This document shows positions 52,503 to 61,093 of a stretch of 64,000 bases of DNA, in pieces (position 1 is the first letter of the stretch; the number at the start of each line of letters is the position of its first letter). The notes beneath the pieces are model-generated. The model did no database searches and had not been told where the DNA came from. It saw only the letters and a program-made list of their open reading frames with translations. The translations under genes were made by a program, and so were the position numbers. This stretch comes from Cytobacillus dafuensis. Its GTDB lineage: Bacteria; Bacillota; Bacilli; Bacillales; Cytobacillaceae. The stretch spans positions 4,196,001 to 4,260,000 of the forward strand of contig NZ_CP042593.1 in assembly GCF_007995155.1 (NCBI RefSeq). The letters are read 5' to 3'.

Positions 52503-52650
52503 ACAAGATATTAATAATTTCCTCAATCTTACGTAAAGTAAGATTGACAAGTATGTCTGAAGCTAAGATGTTTTTTCGATCCACTGCTAAAATTGGTTTT
52601 TAGTATAATTTCTAGAAATGCAATTGATTATTTTAAGGCAACACCAAAAT

Positions 52651-52995
52651 CTAGTATTTTGGTATCGATTTGAATTTCTTATATTTACCTGTCTTTAACC
52701 GAAGATGGAAGAAATCTTCTAAATGGTCTGCCCATTCATAGATTTCTTCACCTTCCTTCTTTTTTACAATTCCGTTAGATACTTTTATCCATTTTTTCGA
52801 ATCGTGATCTTGAAAATACCCTGTAATAGAAATCGCTAATGGATGGAATTTTTTATTAGCATAGATTGTCCCATAGTGGATATAGCTTTCCCTATACTCG
52901 TCATGAATCCAATCTTCCTCTTTATTTTGAAGCCACATGACATCATTTTCGATAAATCCGATCAATTTAGCCGTTTTGCTATAAATGTATTCCAT
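52651..52995 (-). CDS. hypothetical protein at the end of the fumarate reductase operon
   Basis: This protein of about 114 residues is soluble, rich in aromatic and charged residues (DVMWLQNKEEDWIHDEYRES; HLEDFFHLRLKTGKYKKFKS), without Cys or membrane segments. I do not recognise the family. I chose the ATG at 52995, eight bases after AGAGG; another ATG two codons earlier is almost on top of that site. It lies 12-18 bases after the Cys-rich reductase subunit gene and before the terminator at 52469, so it belongs to the operon. Confidence 0.7.
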   Translation of the reverse strand: MEYIYSKTAKLIGFIENDVMWLQNKEEDWIHDEYRESYIHYGTIYANKKFHPLAISITGYFQDHDSKKWIKVSNGIVKKKEGEEIYEWADHLEDFFHLRLKTGKYKKFKSIPKY

Positions 52996-53012
52996 TTCCA
53001 TTACCTCTTTTA

Positions 53013-53897
53013 CTAAGATAATACTAAACTATTCTTAAGCATTGGAATAGCATCTACTACATGTCTTTGTATAGCCAATTCTTCTGGAGAGAAGCCTAAA
53101 GCTAAACCGATCAGTTGTGGCAAATGTAGAATTGGCATAGTTATATTTTCACGGAAAGATTTCTGTGCATCTGGCTGATAAGCATCTAACTGCATTTGAC
53201 ATAATGGACACGGTGTTACAATACAGTCTGCGCCTGCTGCTTTTGGGGATAAACAGTTAATTCCAGTCATATTCATAACTTCTTTCTCAGCAGGGAAAAC
53301 CGCATGGAAGCCACAACATCCAAGTCTTTGATCAAATTCTACATTCTCAGCACCTAAAACTTCTGCAACCATTTCCATTGATTGAGGGTTCATGTGATTC
53401 TCAAAACCCATAATCTTCGGTGGCATTATGATATGGCAGCCATAGAAATTAGCAACCTTTAATCCTGTTAGTGGACGCTTTACTTTTTTCTTTAAGCGGT
53501 CAAGTCCATAATCTTCGATTAGTGCCCATAGTAAATGGGTAATTTCAACGTTCCCTTTATATTGCATACCAGTGCCTTTTAAGCTATCGTTCACCTTATT
53601 ACGCAGCTTTTCGTTTTTATCAAGCTTAAGCTTTGCAGTACGGAGCATTAATGTACATGTATTACAAACCGTGAGAATTTTTGAAACACCTAGTTTCTCC
53701 CCTAAAGCGATATTACGAGCATTGATGGAGGTAGCCAAAAAATTATCTACGTCTTGAATATGGCTTGCTCCGCAGCAAGTCCAACCTTTTAGCTCGATTA
53801 ATTCAATTCCTAATGCTTCCGCAACCTTCATTGTTGAAATCATGAGTTCCTCAGCAGCTGATTCTAATGTACATCCTGGAAAAAATGCATATCTCAT
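53013..53897 (-). CDS. CCG-domain (HdrB/SdhE-type) subunit of a type-E succinate dehydrogenase/fumarate reductase
   Basis: This 294-residue protein has two Cys-rich CCG domains: FFPGCTLES ... GWTCCGASH ... CNTCTLML in the N-terminal half and ANFYGCHII ... LGCCGFHAV ... PCPLCQMQ in the C-terminal half. Such subunits (HdrB of heterodisulfide reductase, SdhE of archaeal and Campylobacter-type enzymes, C-terminal part of TfrB) carry an unusual iron-sulfur cluster and contact quinone or thiols. The ATG overlaps the preceding gene by four bases. It replaces the haem membrane anchor (SdhC) found in the usual Bacillus enzyme. Confidence 0.9.
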   Translation of the reverse strand: MRYAFFPGCTLESAAEELMISTMKVAEALGIELIELKGWTCCGASHIQDVDNFLATSINARNIALGEKLGVSKILTVCNTCTLMLRTAKLKLDKNEKLRNKVNDSLKGTGMQYKGNVEITHLLWALIEDYGLDRLKKKVKRPLTGLKVANFYGCHIIMPPKIMGFENHMNPQSMEMVAEVLGAENVEFDQRLGCCGFHAVFPAEKEVMNMTGINCLSPKAAGADCIVTPCPLCQMQLDAYQPDAQKSFRENITMPILHLPQLIGLALGFSPEELAIQRHVVDAIPMLKNSLVLS

Positions 53898-54850
53898 GAG
53901 TTTTTGACCTCCTCAGCATACTTGTAAATTTCTTTTACTCCTCTAATACCCTCAACGGCTTTAGGCATATGGAATGGATTGATTTTTCCTTTTCTGATCA
54001 TACGTAGAGCAAAAGGAACTTTTGTTGTAGCTGTTTTTATCAATCCGTCCGTCTTAATTGGAAGCATTGTTTCATTTAAACGACCTTTATTCCGAACGTC
54101 ATCATGGAAGGCAAAAGCATGTTTTGCTCCTTGATTGTTGGTTTCCCCCAATTTGATGGATTCTTGTCTTAAAAAGGCGATTTGATCGGTTAATGGTATT
54201 CCCTTTGGACAACTTGATATGCATTGCATACAGTGCAAGCATTTCCAAAGCTCATTTTCATACGCTGGGAGAATATGCTCATTTGGAGCACAGTCTCTAG
54301 AATCTACCGCAAAACGATAAGCACGATTTAAAATAAAGGGCTCTAAAAAAGTTCCGTCATTGACAGCTAGCTGATTACATTCCGACGCACATACACCACA
54401 AAGAATACAGTCTGTTGGAGACGAAATTTTGTGAAATGCATCCTCACTCTGTGTAAAACCTTTTTCAACATTACCTTCGCTTGATGGAATCAACCATGGT
54501 TTCACCTGCTTCATTTTTTCCATCTTAGGCTCCCATGCAATAGCAAGGTCTTTAATAACCTCAAAATTACTTAATGGTTCAAATACGAGATTATCAGTTT
54601 GGAAGGTCGCTAAGACATCATCAAGTGATGTTTTACAAGTCAAAAATGATTTTCCATTGACTTTAATTGCACAACTTCCACAGATGGCATGGCGACAAGC
54701 TGATGTGAAAACAAGGGTTGGATCTAATTGTTCACGTATTGTTGTTAAGGCCCATAGAATTGTTTTGCCTTTTTCGTATTGTAATTGATAGTCTTGATAC
54801 CATTCTCTGTTCCCGTCGAATCGTTTGATTTTATAATGTATCGTTCTCAT
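53894..54850 (-). CDS. iron-sulfur subunit of succinate dehydrogenase/fumarate reductase (type E)
   Basis: This 318-residue protein is longer than ordinary SdhB. It shows the [2Fe-2S] site CRHAICGSCAIKVNGKSFLTC (split over residues ~50-72), and two ferredoxin-like sites CILCGVCASECNQLA (~148) and CLHCMQCISSCPKGI (~205). Those Cys sets fit the 2Fe-2S, 4Fe-4S and 3Fe-4S or 4Fe-4S chain. It begins one base inside the flavoprotein stop (TAATG). With the flavoprotein and the CCG subunit it forms an SdhABE/MfrABE-like complex. Confidence 0.9.
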   Translation of the reverse strand: MRTIHYKIKRFDGNREWYQDYQLQYEKGKTILWALTTIREQLDPTLVFTSACRHAICGSCAIKVNGKSFLTCKTSLDDVLATFQTDNLVFEPLSNFEVIKDLAIAWEPKMEKMKQVKPWLIPSSEGNVEKGFTQSEDAFHKISSPTDCILCGVCASECNQLAVNDGTFLEPFILNRAYRFAVDSRDCAPNEHILPAYENELWKCLHCMQCISSCPKGIPLTDQIAFLRQESIKLGETNNQGAKHAFAFHDDVRNKGRLNETMLPIKTDGLIKTATTKVPFALRMIRKGKINPFHMPKAVEGIRGVKEIYKYAEEVKNS

Positions 54851-56559
54851 TAGTATTTTCGCTCCTCCGGTTGATATTTCGTAATGGTGACCGGGCTATA
54901 ATCTAGGCGATAATATTCTCCTTCGTTATAAATTAGTGTATGCTTTAAGAATTTTTCATCATCTCTAGCTGGATAATCTCCTCTTGAATGAGAACCACGG
55001 CTCTCTTTTCGATTGATGGCCCCCAATGCTATTGCTTTTGCGAGTTTTAACAAATTGCCGATCTCCACATAGTTTATGAATGCCATATTGTAGGTCTCGG
55101 AAGGATCGCCAATATAAGCATCTTTGAATTGCTCGAGCAGTTCTTCAATTGTATGGTAAGCTTGCTTCATTTCTTCTTCTGTGCGGAAAATTCCAACATT
55201 ATTCCACATTGCTTCAGCCATCTTGTCGCGAATTTCAAACATTTTGATGCCTGTTTTTTTCTTGCGAATGGAATGGAATTTCTCAGTCCACTCTTTTTTC
55301 TCTTGCTCCAGTTTTAATGTAGATGAAAACGAGCGTTTTTTTGCTGACTGCTGGGCACCTAAACCAGCATATTTACCGAATAATACGACGTCAGCAACAG
55401 AGTTACCACCTAACCGGTTAGCACCGTGAATGGATACTGCACAACATTCGCCAGCTGCATGAATTCCTTCGATAGGTGTAGCACATGTTTTGTAATCTAC
55501 TACATGGATACCACCCATCGTATAGTGGCAACTAGGTCTGATTGGTACAGGCTCTTTAATGAGGTCGACACCTTCAAAGTCCATTGCTAGTTCACGAACT
55601 TGCGGAAGACGCTCCATAATTTTTTCCTCGCCTAAGTGCCGTAAATCCATTAATACGTAAGAACCCATTCCATCACCAAAGCCGCGTCCCTCTTTAATTT
55701 CTGTTTCAATTGAACGTGAAACGAGATCACGTGGACCGAGCTCCATTTTGTCAGGTGCATAGCGTGACATAAATCGTTCGCCGTCTTTATTAATTAAATA
55801 TCCACCTTCACCTCGACATGCTTCTGATAAGAGAACACCAGTGGAGGCAAGGCCTGTTGGATGGTATTGAATGAATTCAGGATCCTTTAATGGAATCCCA
55901 ATATCGAAGCAGGCTGCAGTCCCATCTCCTGTCATATTGATCGCATTGGTTGTTCTGCTCCAATACACACGACCAAAACCACCTGTTGCAATAACGACTG
56001 CCTTAGCTTGGATCGCATGAACTTCGCCTGTACGGATATCCATTGCAACTAACCCTTCGAAATGACCATTATCAACTGCTAGTGATAGTAAATACCAGTC
56101 ATTGTGAAAGCAAACATTATTCTTTAAACATTGTTCATATAAGGCATGGAGAATGACGTGCCCTGTTTTATCTGCTGAATAGCAAGTTCTTGGACTTGAT
56201 GCACCGCCGAATGGACGTTGCGCAACTTTTCCATTTTCATCGCGAGAAAACGGAACACCCATATAATCAAGCTCAGATATAAGTTCCGGCATATGAGAGG
56301 TGAAAAATTCGACAGCATCTTGATCTGCAAGGAAATCGCTACCCTTTACTGTGTCCCGAAAATGCTTTTCAACCGAATCCGTATTGTCACGATAGCCCAT
56401 CGCTGCATTAATTCCGCCTTGAGCTGCACCTGTATGAGAACGGGTTGGGAATATTTTACTAAGGACAGCTACTTTTAAGCTTGGATCTTTACTAGCGTAA
56501 AGAGCAGCCATCATTCCAGCCCCGCCTGCCCCTACTACTACAACATCGTATTTAAGCAT
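54850..56559 (-). CDS. flavoprotein subunit of succinate dehydrogenase/fumarate reductase (type E)
   Basis: This 569-residue flavoprotein opens with VVVVGAGGAGMMAALYASKD. It keeps the covalent FAD His in RSHTGAAQGGINAA, the dicarboxylate site IQYHPTGL and SEACRGEGGYLIN, the catalytic Arg region YAPDKMELGPRDLVSR, and the SdhA-type CHYTMGGI and GANRLGGNS. There is no twin-arginine signal, so the active site faces the cytoplasm, unlike MfrA of Campylobacter. It lies between class I fumarase and the FeS subunit genes. Since fumarase, a DASS carrier and an FNR-type box accompany it, fumarate reduction in low oxygen is more likely than succinate oxidation. Confidence 0.9.
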   Translation of the reverse strand: MLKYDVVVVGAGGAGMMAALYASKDPSLKVAVLSKIFPTRSHTGAAQGGINAAMGYRDNTDSVEKHFRDTVKGSDFLADQDAVEFFTSHMPELISELDYMGVPFSRDENGKVAQRPFGGASSPRTCYSADKTGHVILHALYEQCLKNNVCFHNDWYLLSLAVDNGHFEGLVAMDIRTGEVHAIQAKAVVIATGGFGRVYWSRTTNAINMTGDGTAACFDIGIPLKDPEFIQYHPTGLASTGVLLSEACRGEGGYLINKDGERFMSRYAPDKMELGPRDLVSRSIETEIKEGRGFGDGMGSYVLMDLRHLGEEKIMERLPQVRELAMDFEGVDLIKEPVPIRPSCHYTMGGIHVVDYKTCATPIEGIHAAGECCAVSIHGANRLGGNSVADVVLFGKYAGLGAQQSAKKRSFSSTLKLEQEKKEWTEKFHSIRKKKTGIKMFEIRDKMAEAMWNNVGIFRTEEEMKQAYHTIEELLEQFKDAYIGDPSETYNMAFINYVEIGNLLKLAKAIALGAINRKESRGSHSRGDYPARDDEKFLKHTLIYNEGEYYRLDYSPVTITKYQPEERKY

Positions 56560-56586
56560 GTTAAATGCCTCCTAGCCATTGGTGTA

Positions 56587-57144
56587 TTATTCTTCTTTAA
56601 ATTGTTGAACTCCAATTTCGTATAAATTATTTCCTTCACTGTCGATTGCTACAATGCATGGGTAATCCTCAACCTTTAACCGACGAATTGCTTCTGGACC
56701 TAGCTCAGGAAAGGCAATTACCTCTGCTTCCTTTACGGAATCGGCAATAAGGGCGGCCGCTCCACCAATCGCAGCAAAATATACAACCCCATACTCTTTC
56801 ATAGCCTCAATGACTTCTTTGCTTCTTGGTCCTTTTCCGATCATTCCTTTAAGCCCTTGCTCGATCATTGCTTTCGAATAAGCATCCATTCTTCCACTCG
56901 TGGTAGGCCCACAGGATCCAATTACTTTTCCAGGCTTCGCAGGTGTTGGTCCAGCATAATAGATAACCTGGTTTTCAAGATTGACGGGCAAATCCTCACC
57001 TTGAGCAATTGCATCAACCATTATTTTATGAGCTGCATCACGGGCTGTATAAATAACACCTGTAATTGAAACTTGATCTCCCGCTTTTAGTCCTTTTATT
57101 TGCTCCTCCGTTAAAGGAGTGGTTAGCTTTTTAATCTCTGACAT
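56587..57144 (-). CDS. class I fumarate hydratase, beta subunit (C-terminal domain)
   Basis: This 185-residue protein corresponds to the C-terminal (swivelling) domain of iron-sulfur fumarase or L(+)-tartrate dehydratase beta: GDQVSITGVIYTARDAAH, YYAGPTPAKPGKVIGSCGPTTSGRMD and YFAAIGGAAALIADSVKEAEV, then FPELGPEAIRRLKVEDYPCIVAIDS. It follows the alpha subunit gene by 12 bases with AAGGAGGG. As a pair the two give the oxygen-sensitive fumarase that links malate and fumarate. Tartrate dehydratase is a possible alternative, but the fumarate reductase next to it favours fumarase. Confidence 0.9.
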   Translation of the reverse strand: MSEIKKLTTPLTEEQIKGLKAGDQVSITGVIYTARDAAHKIMVDAIAQGEDLPVNLENQVIYYAGPTPAKPGKVIGSCGPTTSGRMDAYSKAMIEQGLKGMIGKGPRSKEVIEAMKEYGVVYFAAIGGAAALIADSVKEAEVIAFPELGPEAIRRLKVEDYPCIVAIDSEGNNLYEIGVQQFKEE

Positions 57145-57156
57145 TTTCTTCCCTCC

Positions 57157-58002
57157 TTAAAGTACAACCTCTTTATGTCTGGCAGCATGGCAATTAAGAT
57201 TCACAGATACTGGCATTGTTGCAATATGCGTTGGATAAGTTTCAATGTGAACTGCTAATGCGGTTACTTTGCCTCCAAATCCTTGTGGTCCAATTCCAAG
57301 CTTATTAATCTTTTCTAATAGTTCTTTCTCTAATGCAGCATACTCTTGGTTAGGATGTGGTTCACCGGCCGAACGAGCGAGTGCTTTTTTTGCAAGCAAT
57401 GCACACTTGTCCATTGTTCCTCCAATCCCAACACCGACGATTACTGGTGGACAAGGATTACCTCCCGCCTGAGTAACTGATTTAATAACGAAATCCTTAA
57501 TTCCTTCTAGTCCTTCTGCAGGTTTAAGCATTTTTAGGGCACCCATATTTTCGCTTCCTGCTCCTTTTGGTAGGACTTGAATTTTAATTTTGTCCCCTGG
57601 AACAATCTCTGTGTAAATAACAGCTGGTGTATTATCTCCTGTATTTTTACGGTTTAATACAGGATCTTCAACTACAGACTTTCTTAAATAACCCTCTTCA
57701 TACCCCTGCCTTACTCCTTCATTGATTGCATCTTCAAAATGACCATCAATAATTTGGACTTCTTGCCCTATCTCTGCAAATATGACAACAATTCCAGTGT
57801 CTTGGCACATAGGTGCATGTTCTTTTCTTGCTAACTCAACGTTCTTTACAATCTTCTCTAAGCTGTATCGACCGAAATGTGACTCTTCTACTTTTACGGC
57901 ATCCTTAATTAATTTCTCAACATCTGCAGGAAGATCACATGCAGCACTTATGCACATTTCTCTTACAGATTTAATAATTTCATTCACCGATACTTTTCTC
58001 AA
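57157..58002 (-). CDS. class I fumarate hydratase, alpha subunit (iron-sulfur domain)
   Basis: This 281-residue protein of the two-subunit class I fumarase type has the three cluster Cys in APMCQDTGIVV (~63), GGTMDKCALLAKKALAR (~195) and LNCHAARHKE (~273), plus QAGGNPCPPVIVGVG. The [4Fe-4S] cluster binds the substrate and is oxygen-sensitive. The TTG start at 58002 follows GGAGGAA. It is preceded by a small zinc-ribbon-like gene and the transporter, forming one operon with the fumarate reductase downstream. Confidence 0.92.
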   Translation of the reverse strand: MRKVSVNEIIKSVREMCISAACDLPADVEKLIKDAVKVEESHFGRYSLEKIVKNVELARKEHAPMCQDTGIVVIFAEIGQEVQIIDGHFEDAINEGVRQGYEEGYLRKSVVEDPVLNRKNTGDNTPAVIYTEIVPGDKIKIQVLPKGAGSENMGALKMLKPAEGLEGIKDFVIKSVTQAGGNPCPPVIVGVGIGGTMDKCALLAKKALARSAGEPHPNQEYAALEKELLEKINKLGIGPQGFGGKVTALAVHIETYPTHIATMPVSVNLNCHAARHKEVVL

Positions 58003-58029
58003 AGTAATTCCTCCTCGTTAAAATTATTT

Positions 58030-58209
58030 CTATGAAGCGAATGGTTCGTAAACGTTAGATGTTTTAATTTGAAATTCATGTTCGACTTTTTTACATTTTT
58101 CACATATATAACAAGGAATCTTTAACTCATATCCATCATCGCTACCATGAAAAGAATCAACATATTCACCCTTCACTAAGTTAGCATTACAGCATCGCGA
58201 TTTTGTCAT
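58030..58209 (-). CDS. small Cys-rich (zinc-ribbon-like) protein, 59 residues
   Basis: Reading from ATG 58209, the 59-codon frame begins MTKSRCCNANLVKGEYVDSF, continues HGSDDGYELKIP, and includes CYICEKCKKVEHEF, ending at TAG (58032-58030). Five Cys (two at 6-7 and three in CYICEKC) suggest a zinc or iron site. AAAGGA and AGAGG lie before the start. It fits between the transporter (stop at 58248) and fumarase alpha (start 58002) without overlap, so it is likely a real gene of the operon. I cannot name its function; similar small proteins are usually called hypothetical. Confidence 0.75.
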   Translation of the reverse strand: MTKSRCCNANLVKGEYVDSFHGSDDGYELKIPCYICEKCKKVEHEFQIKTSNVYEPFAS

Positions 58210-58247
58210 TATCCTCTTTCCTTTACAAGGTATTTTCCTCTAGTCTT

Positions 58248-59717
58248 CTACCAAAGTCCGAGAACTTTCCACCAAACTCCACCGACAAGGCCCCAAATTA
58301 AAATGTGAATAATTGAAATGATTAATCCCAGTGACCACCATTTATTTTGTGAAACAAAACCCGATCCAAAAAATACTGGGGCTGGTCCACATCCGTAATG
58401 AGTAGTACAAGCAAATAAATTACTAAAAAATGCTAGAAGTAAAGCAGCCAACATCGCTGGTGCTCCTGCAGTGATTGCTACTGCTAAAAATGCCCCATAC
58501 ATCGCACTTACGTGGGCAGTATTACTAGCAAAGAAATAGTGTGAATAGAAGTAAACTAGAGCTAGAACGATTAAAGCAACTATCCAAGACCAGCCACTTA
58601 CTAATCCTTCAATCTGTGCACTAAACCATGGGATCATCCCTAATTCATTAAGGTAGGTTGCCATCATAACTAGCGCAGCAAACCAGATGAGCGTATCCCA
58701 AGCTCCTTCTTCTTTTTTGATGTCATTCCACGTTAATACCTCTGTTAAAAGCAATGCCGATAAACCAATCAATGCCGTTGTTGTAGCTCCAATTCCAATG
58801 TTTTCTCCAAAAATCCATAAAGCAAGAATTAAGAAAAAGATACCAATCATATACCATTCGGATTTTTTCAGTGCTCCCATTTCTTGAAGCTTTTTTGTAG
58901 CCATTTGGGACGCACCAGGAGTTTCTTTAATTTCAGGTGGATACAGTTTATATATCACTAATGGGATAATAATTAAGCTAACTATCCCTGGAACAAAAGC
59001 TGCGACAGCCCATCCAGTCCAAGTAATATCAACGCCTGCTACATCCGCTGCAATGGAAACAGCTAAAGGGTTTGCAGCCATTGCTGTCATAAACATGGCA
59101 GAAGTAATCATATCTCCTTGGAAAGCAACTTTTGTTAAGAATGCTCCCATCTTTCTTCCCGTTCCATTTTCAGGGGAAGATCCAAATGTACTGGATAGCG
59201 ATTTAATAATCGGAAATATGATTCCCCCAGCGCGAGCAGTATTACTTGGCATAGCTGGTGCTAATACAAGGTCACTTACGAGTAATGAATACGATAATCC
59301 TAATGTCTTTTTACCAAATTTTTTCACGAAAATATATGCTACACGAGTTCCTAAGCCCGTTTTTATAAAACCTCTAGAAATAAAGAAGGCAATAACAATT
59401 AACCATATGGTTGTATTTTGAAAACCACTTAATGCGTCCTGTAATTCCAATGTTCCTGTAAGAACAGTCGCTGTAATTGCCAAGATCGCAACTCCCCCCA
59501 TTGGCAATGGCTTTATAATTAAACCAACAATGGTAGCAACGAAGATAGCAAATAGATGCCATGCTTTTTCATCTAACCCGGATGGGGCATTAATAAACCA
59601 CAGTGCCGTACCAATGGCTAGCACGATCAATAAAGGAATTATTTTCACTTCTTTTTCTGACTTTGAACTTTTTGATTGTTTTGGTTTTGACTTTGATTCT
59701 GCTACTGCTTGAGTCAT
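58248..59717 (-). CDS. DASS (SLC13) family dicarboxylate transporter
   Basis: This 489-residue membrane protein has a charged, Lys/Ser-rich N-terminal tail (~25 residues) and about 12 membrane segments. Family motifs are MPSNTARAGGIIFPI (~165) and the second SNT-like motif in HYFFASNTAHVSAM (~400). It resembles the plant 2-oxoglutarate/malate translocator group and B. subtilis YflS, a malate carrier controlled by MalK/MalR. It is the first gene of the operon, behind AGGAGG, and an FNR-type box lies 55-70 bases upstream. It could import malate/fumarate or exchange them for succinate. Confidence 0.9.
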   Translation of the reverse strand: MTQAVAESKSKPKQSKSSKSEKEVKIIPLLIVLAIGTALWFINAPSGLDEKAWHLFAIFVATIVGLIIKPLPMGGVAILAITATVLTGTLELQDALSGFQNTTIWLIVIAFFISRGFIKTGLGTRVAYIFVKKFGKKTLGLSYSLLVSDLVLAPAMPSNTARAGGIIFPIIKSLSSTFGSSPENGTGRKMGAFLTKVAFQGDMITSAMFMTAMAANPLAVSIAADVAGVDITWTGWAVAAFVPGIVSLIIIPLVIYKLYPPEIKETPGASQMATKKLQEMGALKKSEWYMIGIFFLILALWIFGENIGIGATTTALIGLSALLLTEVLTWNDIKKEEGAWDTLIWFAALVMMATYLNELGMIPWFSAQIEGLVSGWSWIVALIVLALVYFYSHYFFASNTAHVSAMYGAFLAVAITAGAPAMLAALLLAFFSNLFACTTHYGCGPAPVFFGSGFVSQNKWWSLGLIISIIHILIWGLVGGVWWKVLGLW

Positions 59718-59743
59718 AGTTTATCCTCCTAATAGAGCGAATG

Positions 59744-59787
59744 AAAATACTTCAAAAAGGTTGCTTCAATTTGTGAAGTTTATCACA
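59744..59787 (-). promoter_or_regulatory. FNR-type promoter of the dicarboxylate/fumarate reductase operon
   Basis: TGTGA-AGTTTA-TCACA (59772-59787) is a perfect FNR/CRP-family palindrome, the form recognised by Bacillus Fnr. On the minus strand TATTTT (59744-59749) lies 33 bases away, centre to centre, which is where a -10 box falls when the activator is centred at -41.5. Confidence 0.72.
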
Positions 59788-60052
59788 AACATTCCGAAAA
59801 AAATCTGCAACGATTAGATTTTCTATAGACCGATCCTTAGAAAAGAATCATCTGATCACAGGCTGCACCCCCGATTCCGAAATTGTTAATAATTTATTTC
59901 CTAATTCAATACTACTTACTTTTTAACCCAATAGTTTTTTTGGAAATAAATGAGCTCGTTTTGTAAGTATATTAATTGTTTTGTAAGTAAAAAAAGTAAG
60001 AAAAGTAAATATTTTCTAAGTTTAACAAGTTGATAATAGTGTAATTCCTGAA

Positions 60053-60110
60053 TCAAAACACACAAAACACCGTTCGAAATAGAACGGTGTTCATTTATTG
60101 CTTTAGTAAA
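60053..60110. repeat. short hairpin repeat, copy 2
   Basis: AACACCGTTC (60066-60075) pairs with GAACGGTGTT (60082-60091). The flanks match the copy at 49815-49870. It directly adjoins the MITE-like repeat that begins at 60119. Confidence 0.75.
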
Positions 60111-60118
60111 TATGATCA

Positions 60119-60276
60119 TAAAGTGAAACTTCCATCAGTGGGGGTTTTCTTTCATCCCCCACTGATGGTTAGTTGAACCAATCGGGCCTTTACGGGCAGT
60201 TGATCCCCCACTTAGGTTTCTTTAATTCTCTCTCAACCTTGAAGTGGGGGTCTTACTGCCCGTTAATCTGCGATAA
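60119..60276 (+). repeat. MITE/PATE-like palindromic repeat, copy 2
   Basis: This 158-base element in opposite orientation to 26617-26773 has hairpins CATCAGTGGGGG...CCCCCACTGATG and GATCCCCCACTT...AAGTGGGGGTC, ending GCCCGTTAATCTGCGATAA. Its hairpins are less decayed than those of copy 1. Confidence 0.78.
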
Positions 60277-60287
60277 CTGGTCACTTT

Positions 60288-60932
60288 TTAAAATTTGTTA
60301 GGGAATTGTTTAACGATCCCTTTTGATAGTGTATCTGCAATCTTGATGATATGATCTATCCCTTTGTCTAAAGCAGCGACACTCGCATCCCAATCTTTTA
60401 CCAGTCTTGCAGTAACATCCTCTGTTATTAAAGCTAAATACATTTCTAACAACCTCTTTAAATCTGCTTTCGACCAATTTGGATTGGCTTTGCTAAGGAA
60501 ATCTGCTAAATCATCAGCATTTTTATACCACTCTTTATTAAATTTTTCAAAATTAGCTTTGTTACCGCTTTTTGCCGCATCGACTACTTTTCCGGCTAAG
60601 AGGATATGCTGCTTTAACAGCTCAGTCAGTTTATTGCCTGCTTCTTCTCCATAATAACTCTTGATAGCATTCCCTATATCCTCCTGATTTTGTAATAATC
60701 TCGCTAATACTTTTTCTTTATCGTCTAGACCTGCTAAAGCACCAACAATATAAAGCCTTGTCCACATGACATGGTCCGTCCAAAGCTTCCTTAAGTCACC
60801 CTTCAGCTTACATGCAGCTGGGCTAATACACTGTCCTTGAGGTACATTTGCTTGCGCATTTGTTGATAATGGTGAAAAAATTATAGCAAAAGTCATTAAA
60901 CATAACGCTAACTTCAGTAACTGTTTTTTCAT
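60288..60932 (-). CDS. secreted helical protein of unknown function
   Basis: This 214-residue protein has a clear signal peptide (LLKLALCLMTFAIIFSPLST, cleavage near NAQA) and a mature, mostly helical part with two Cys (QGQCISPAACKLKG) that could form a disulfide. Repeated phrases such as WTDHVMWTRLYIVGALAGL, KVLARLLQNQEDIGNAI and YYGEEAGNKLTELLKQHI recall exported Bacillus proteins sometimes mislabelled as glycosyltransferases. AAAAAGGAGC precedes the ATG. It is a single gene, and no enzymatic motif is seen. Confidence 0.8.
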   Translation of the reverse strand: MKKQLLKLALCLMTFAIIFSPLSTNAQANVPQGQCISPAACKLKGDLRKLWTDHVMWTRLYIVGALAGLDDKEKVLARLLQNQEDIGNAIKSYYGEEAGNKLTELLKQHILLAGKVVDAAKSGNKANFEKFNKEWYKNADDLADFLSKANPNWSKADLKRLLEMYLALITEDVTARLVKDWDASVAALDKGIDHIIKIADTLSKGIVKQFPNKF

Positions 60933-61073
60933 TTAATCTGCTCCTTTTTAATATTGTAAAAATGTCCTTATTATTTTGGTTTTAATTTCAAATTTCATCC
61001 TTCTTTATTAAAAAAGGCTGTAATCTTTTTAAAGTACTCTTTTTGCTTCGGAAAGCACCTGAAAAAAATCTTT

Positions 61074-61093
61074 ATTCAAATACTTGTTTGAAT
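61074..61093. promoter_or_regulatory. CadC-type operator box 3 (upstream of czcO-like gene)
   Basis: ATTCAAA-TACTTG-TTTGAAT is a perfect inverted repeat identical in its arms to the cad box at 48357-48376. Its right arm contains the -35 box TTGAAT of the downstream gene. Confidence 0.78.

Larger units (their letters stand above)
59718..60287. other. 570-base intergenic region with promoter and two repeats
   Basis: It contains the operon promoter with an FNR-type box (59772-59787), a short hairpin repeat (60053-60110) and a palindromic MITE-like repeat (60119-60276). An open frame at 59916-60119 is AT-rich, unlike a gene, and I do not accept it. Confidence 0.7.

Noticed and set aside
59916..60119. 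67-residue minus-strand frame
   Set aside because: It is low-complexity and AT-rich, without a ribosome site, and overlaps the hairpin repeat.
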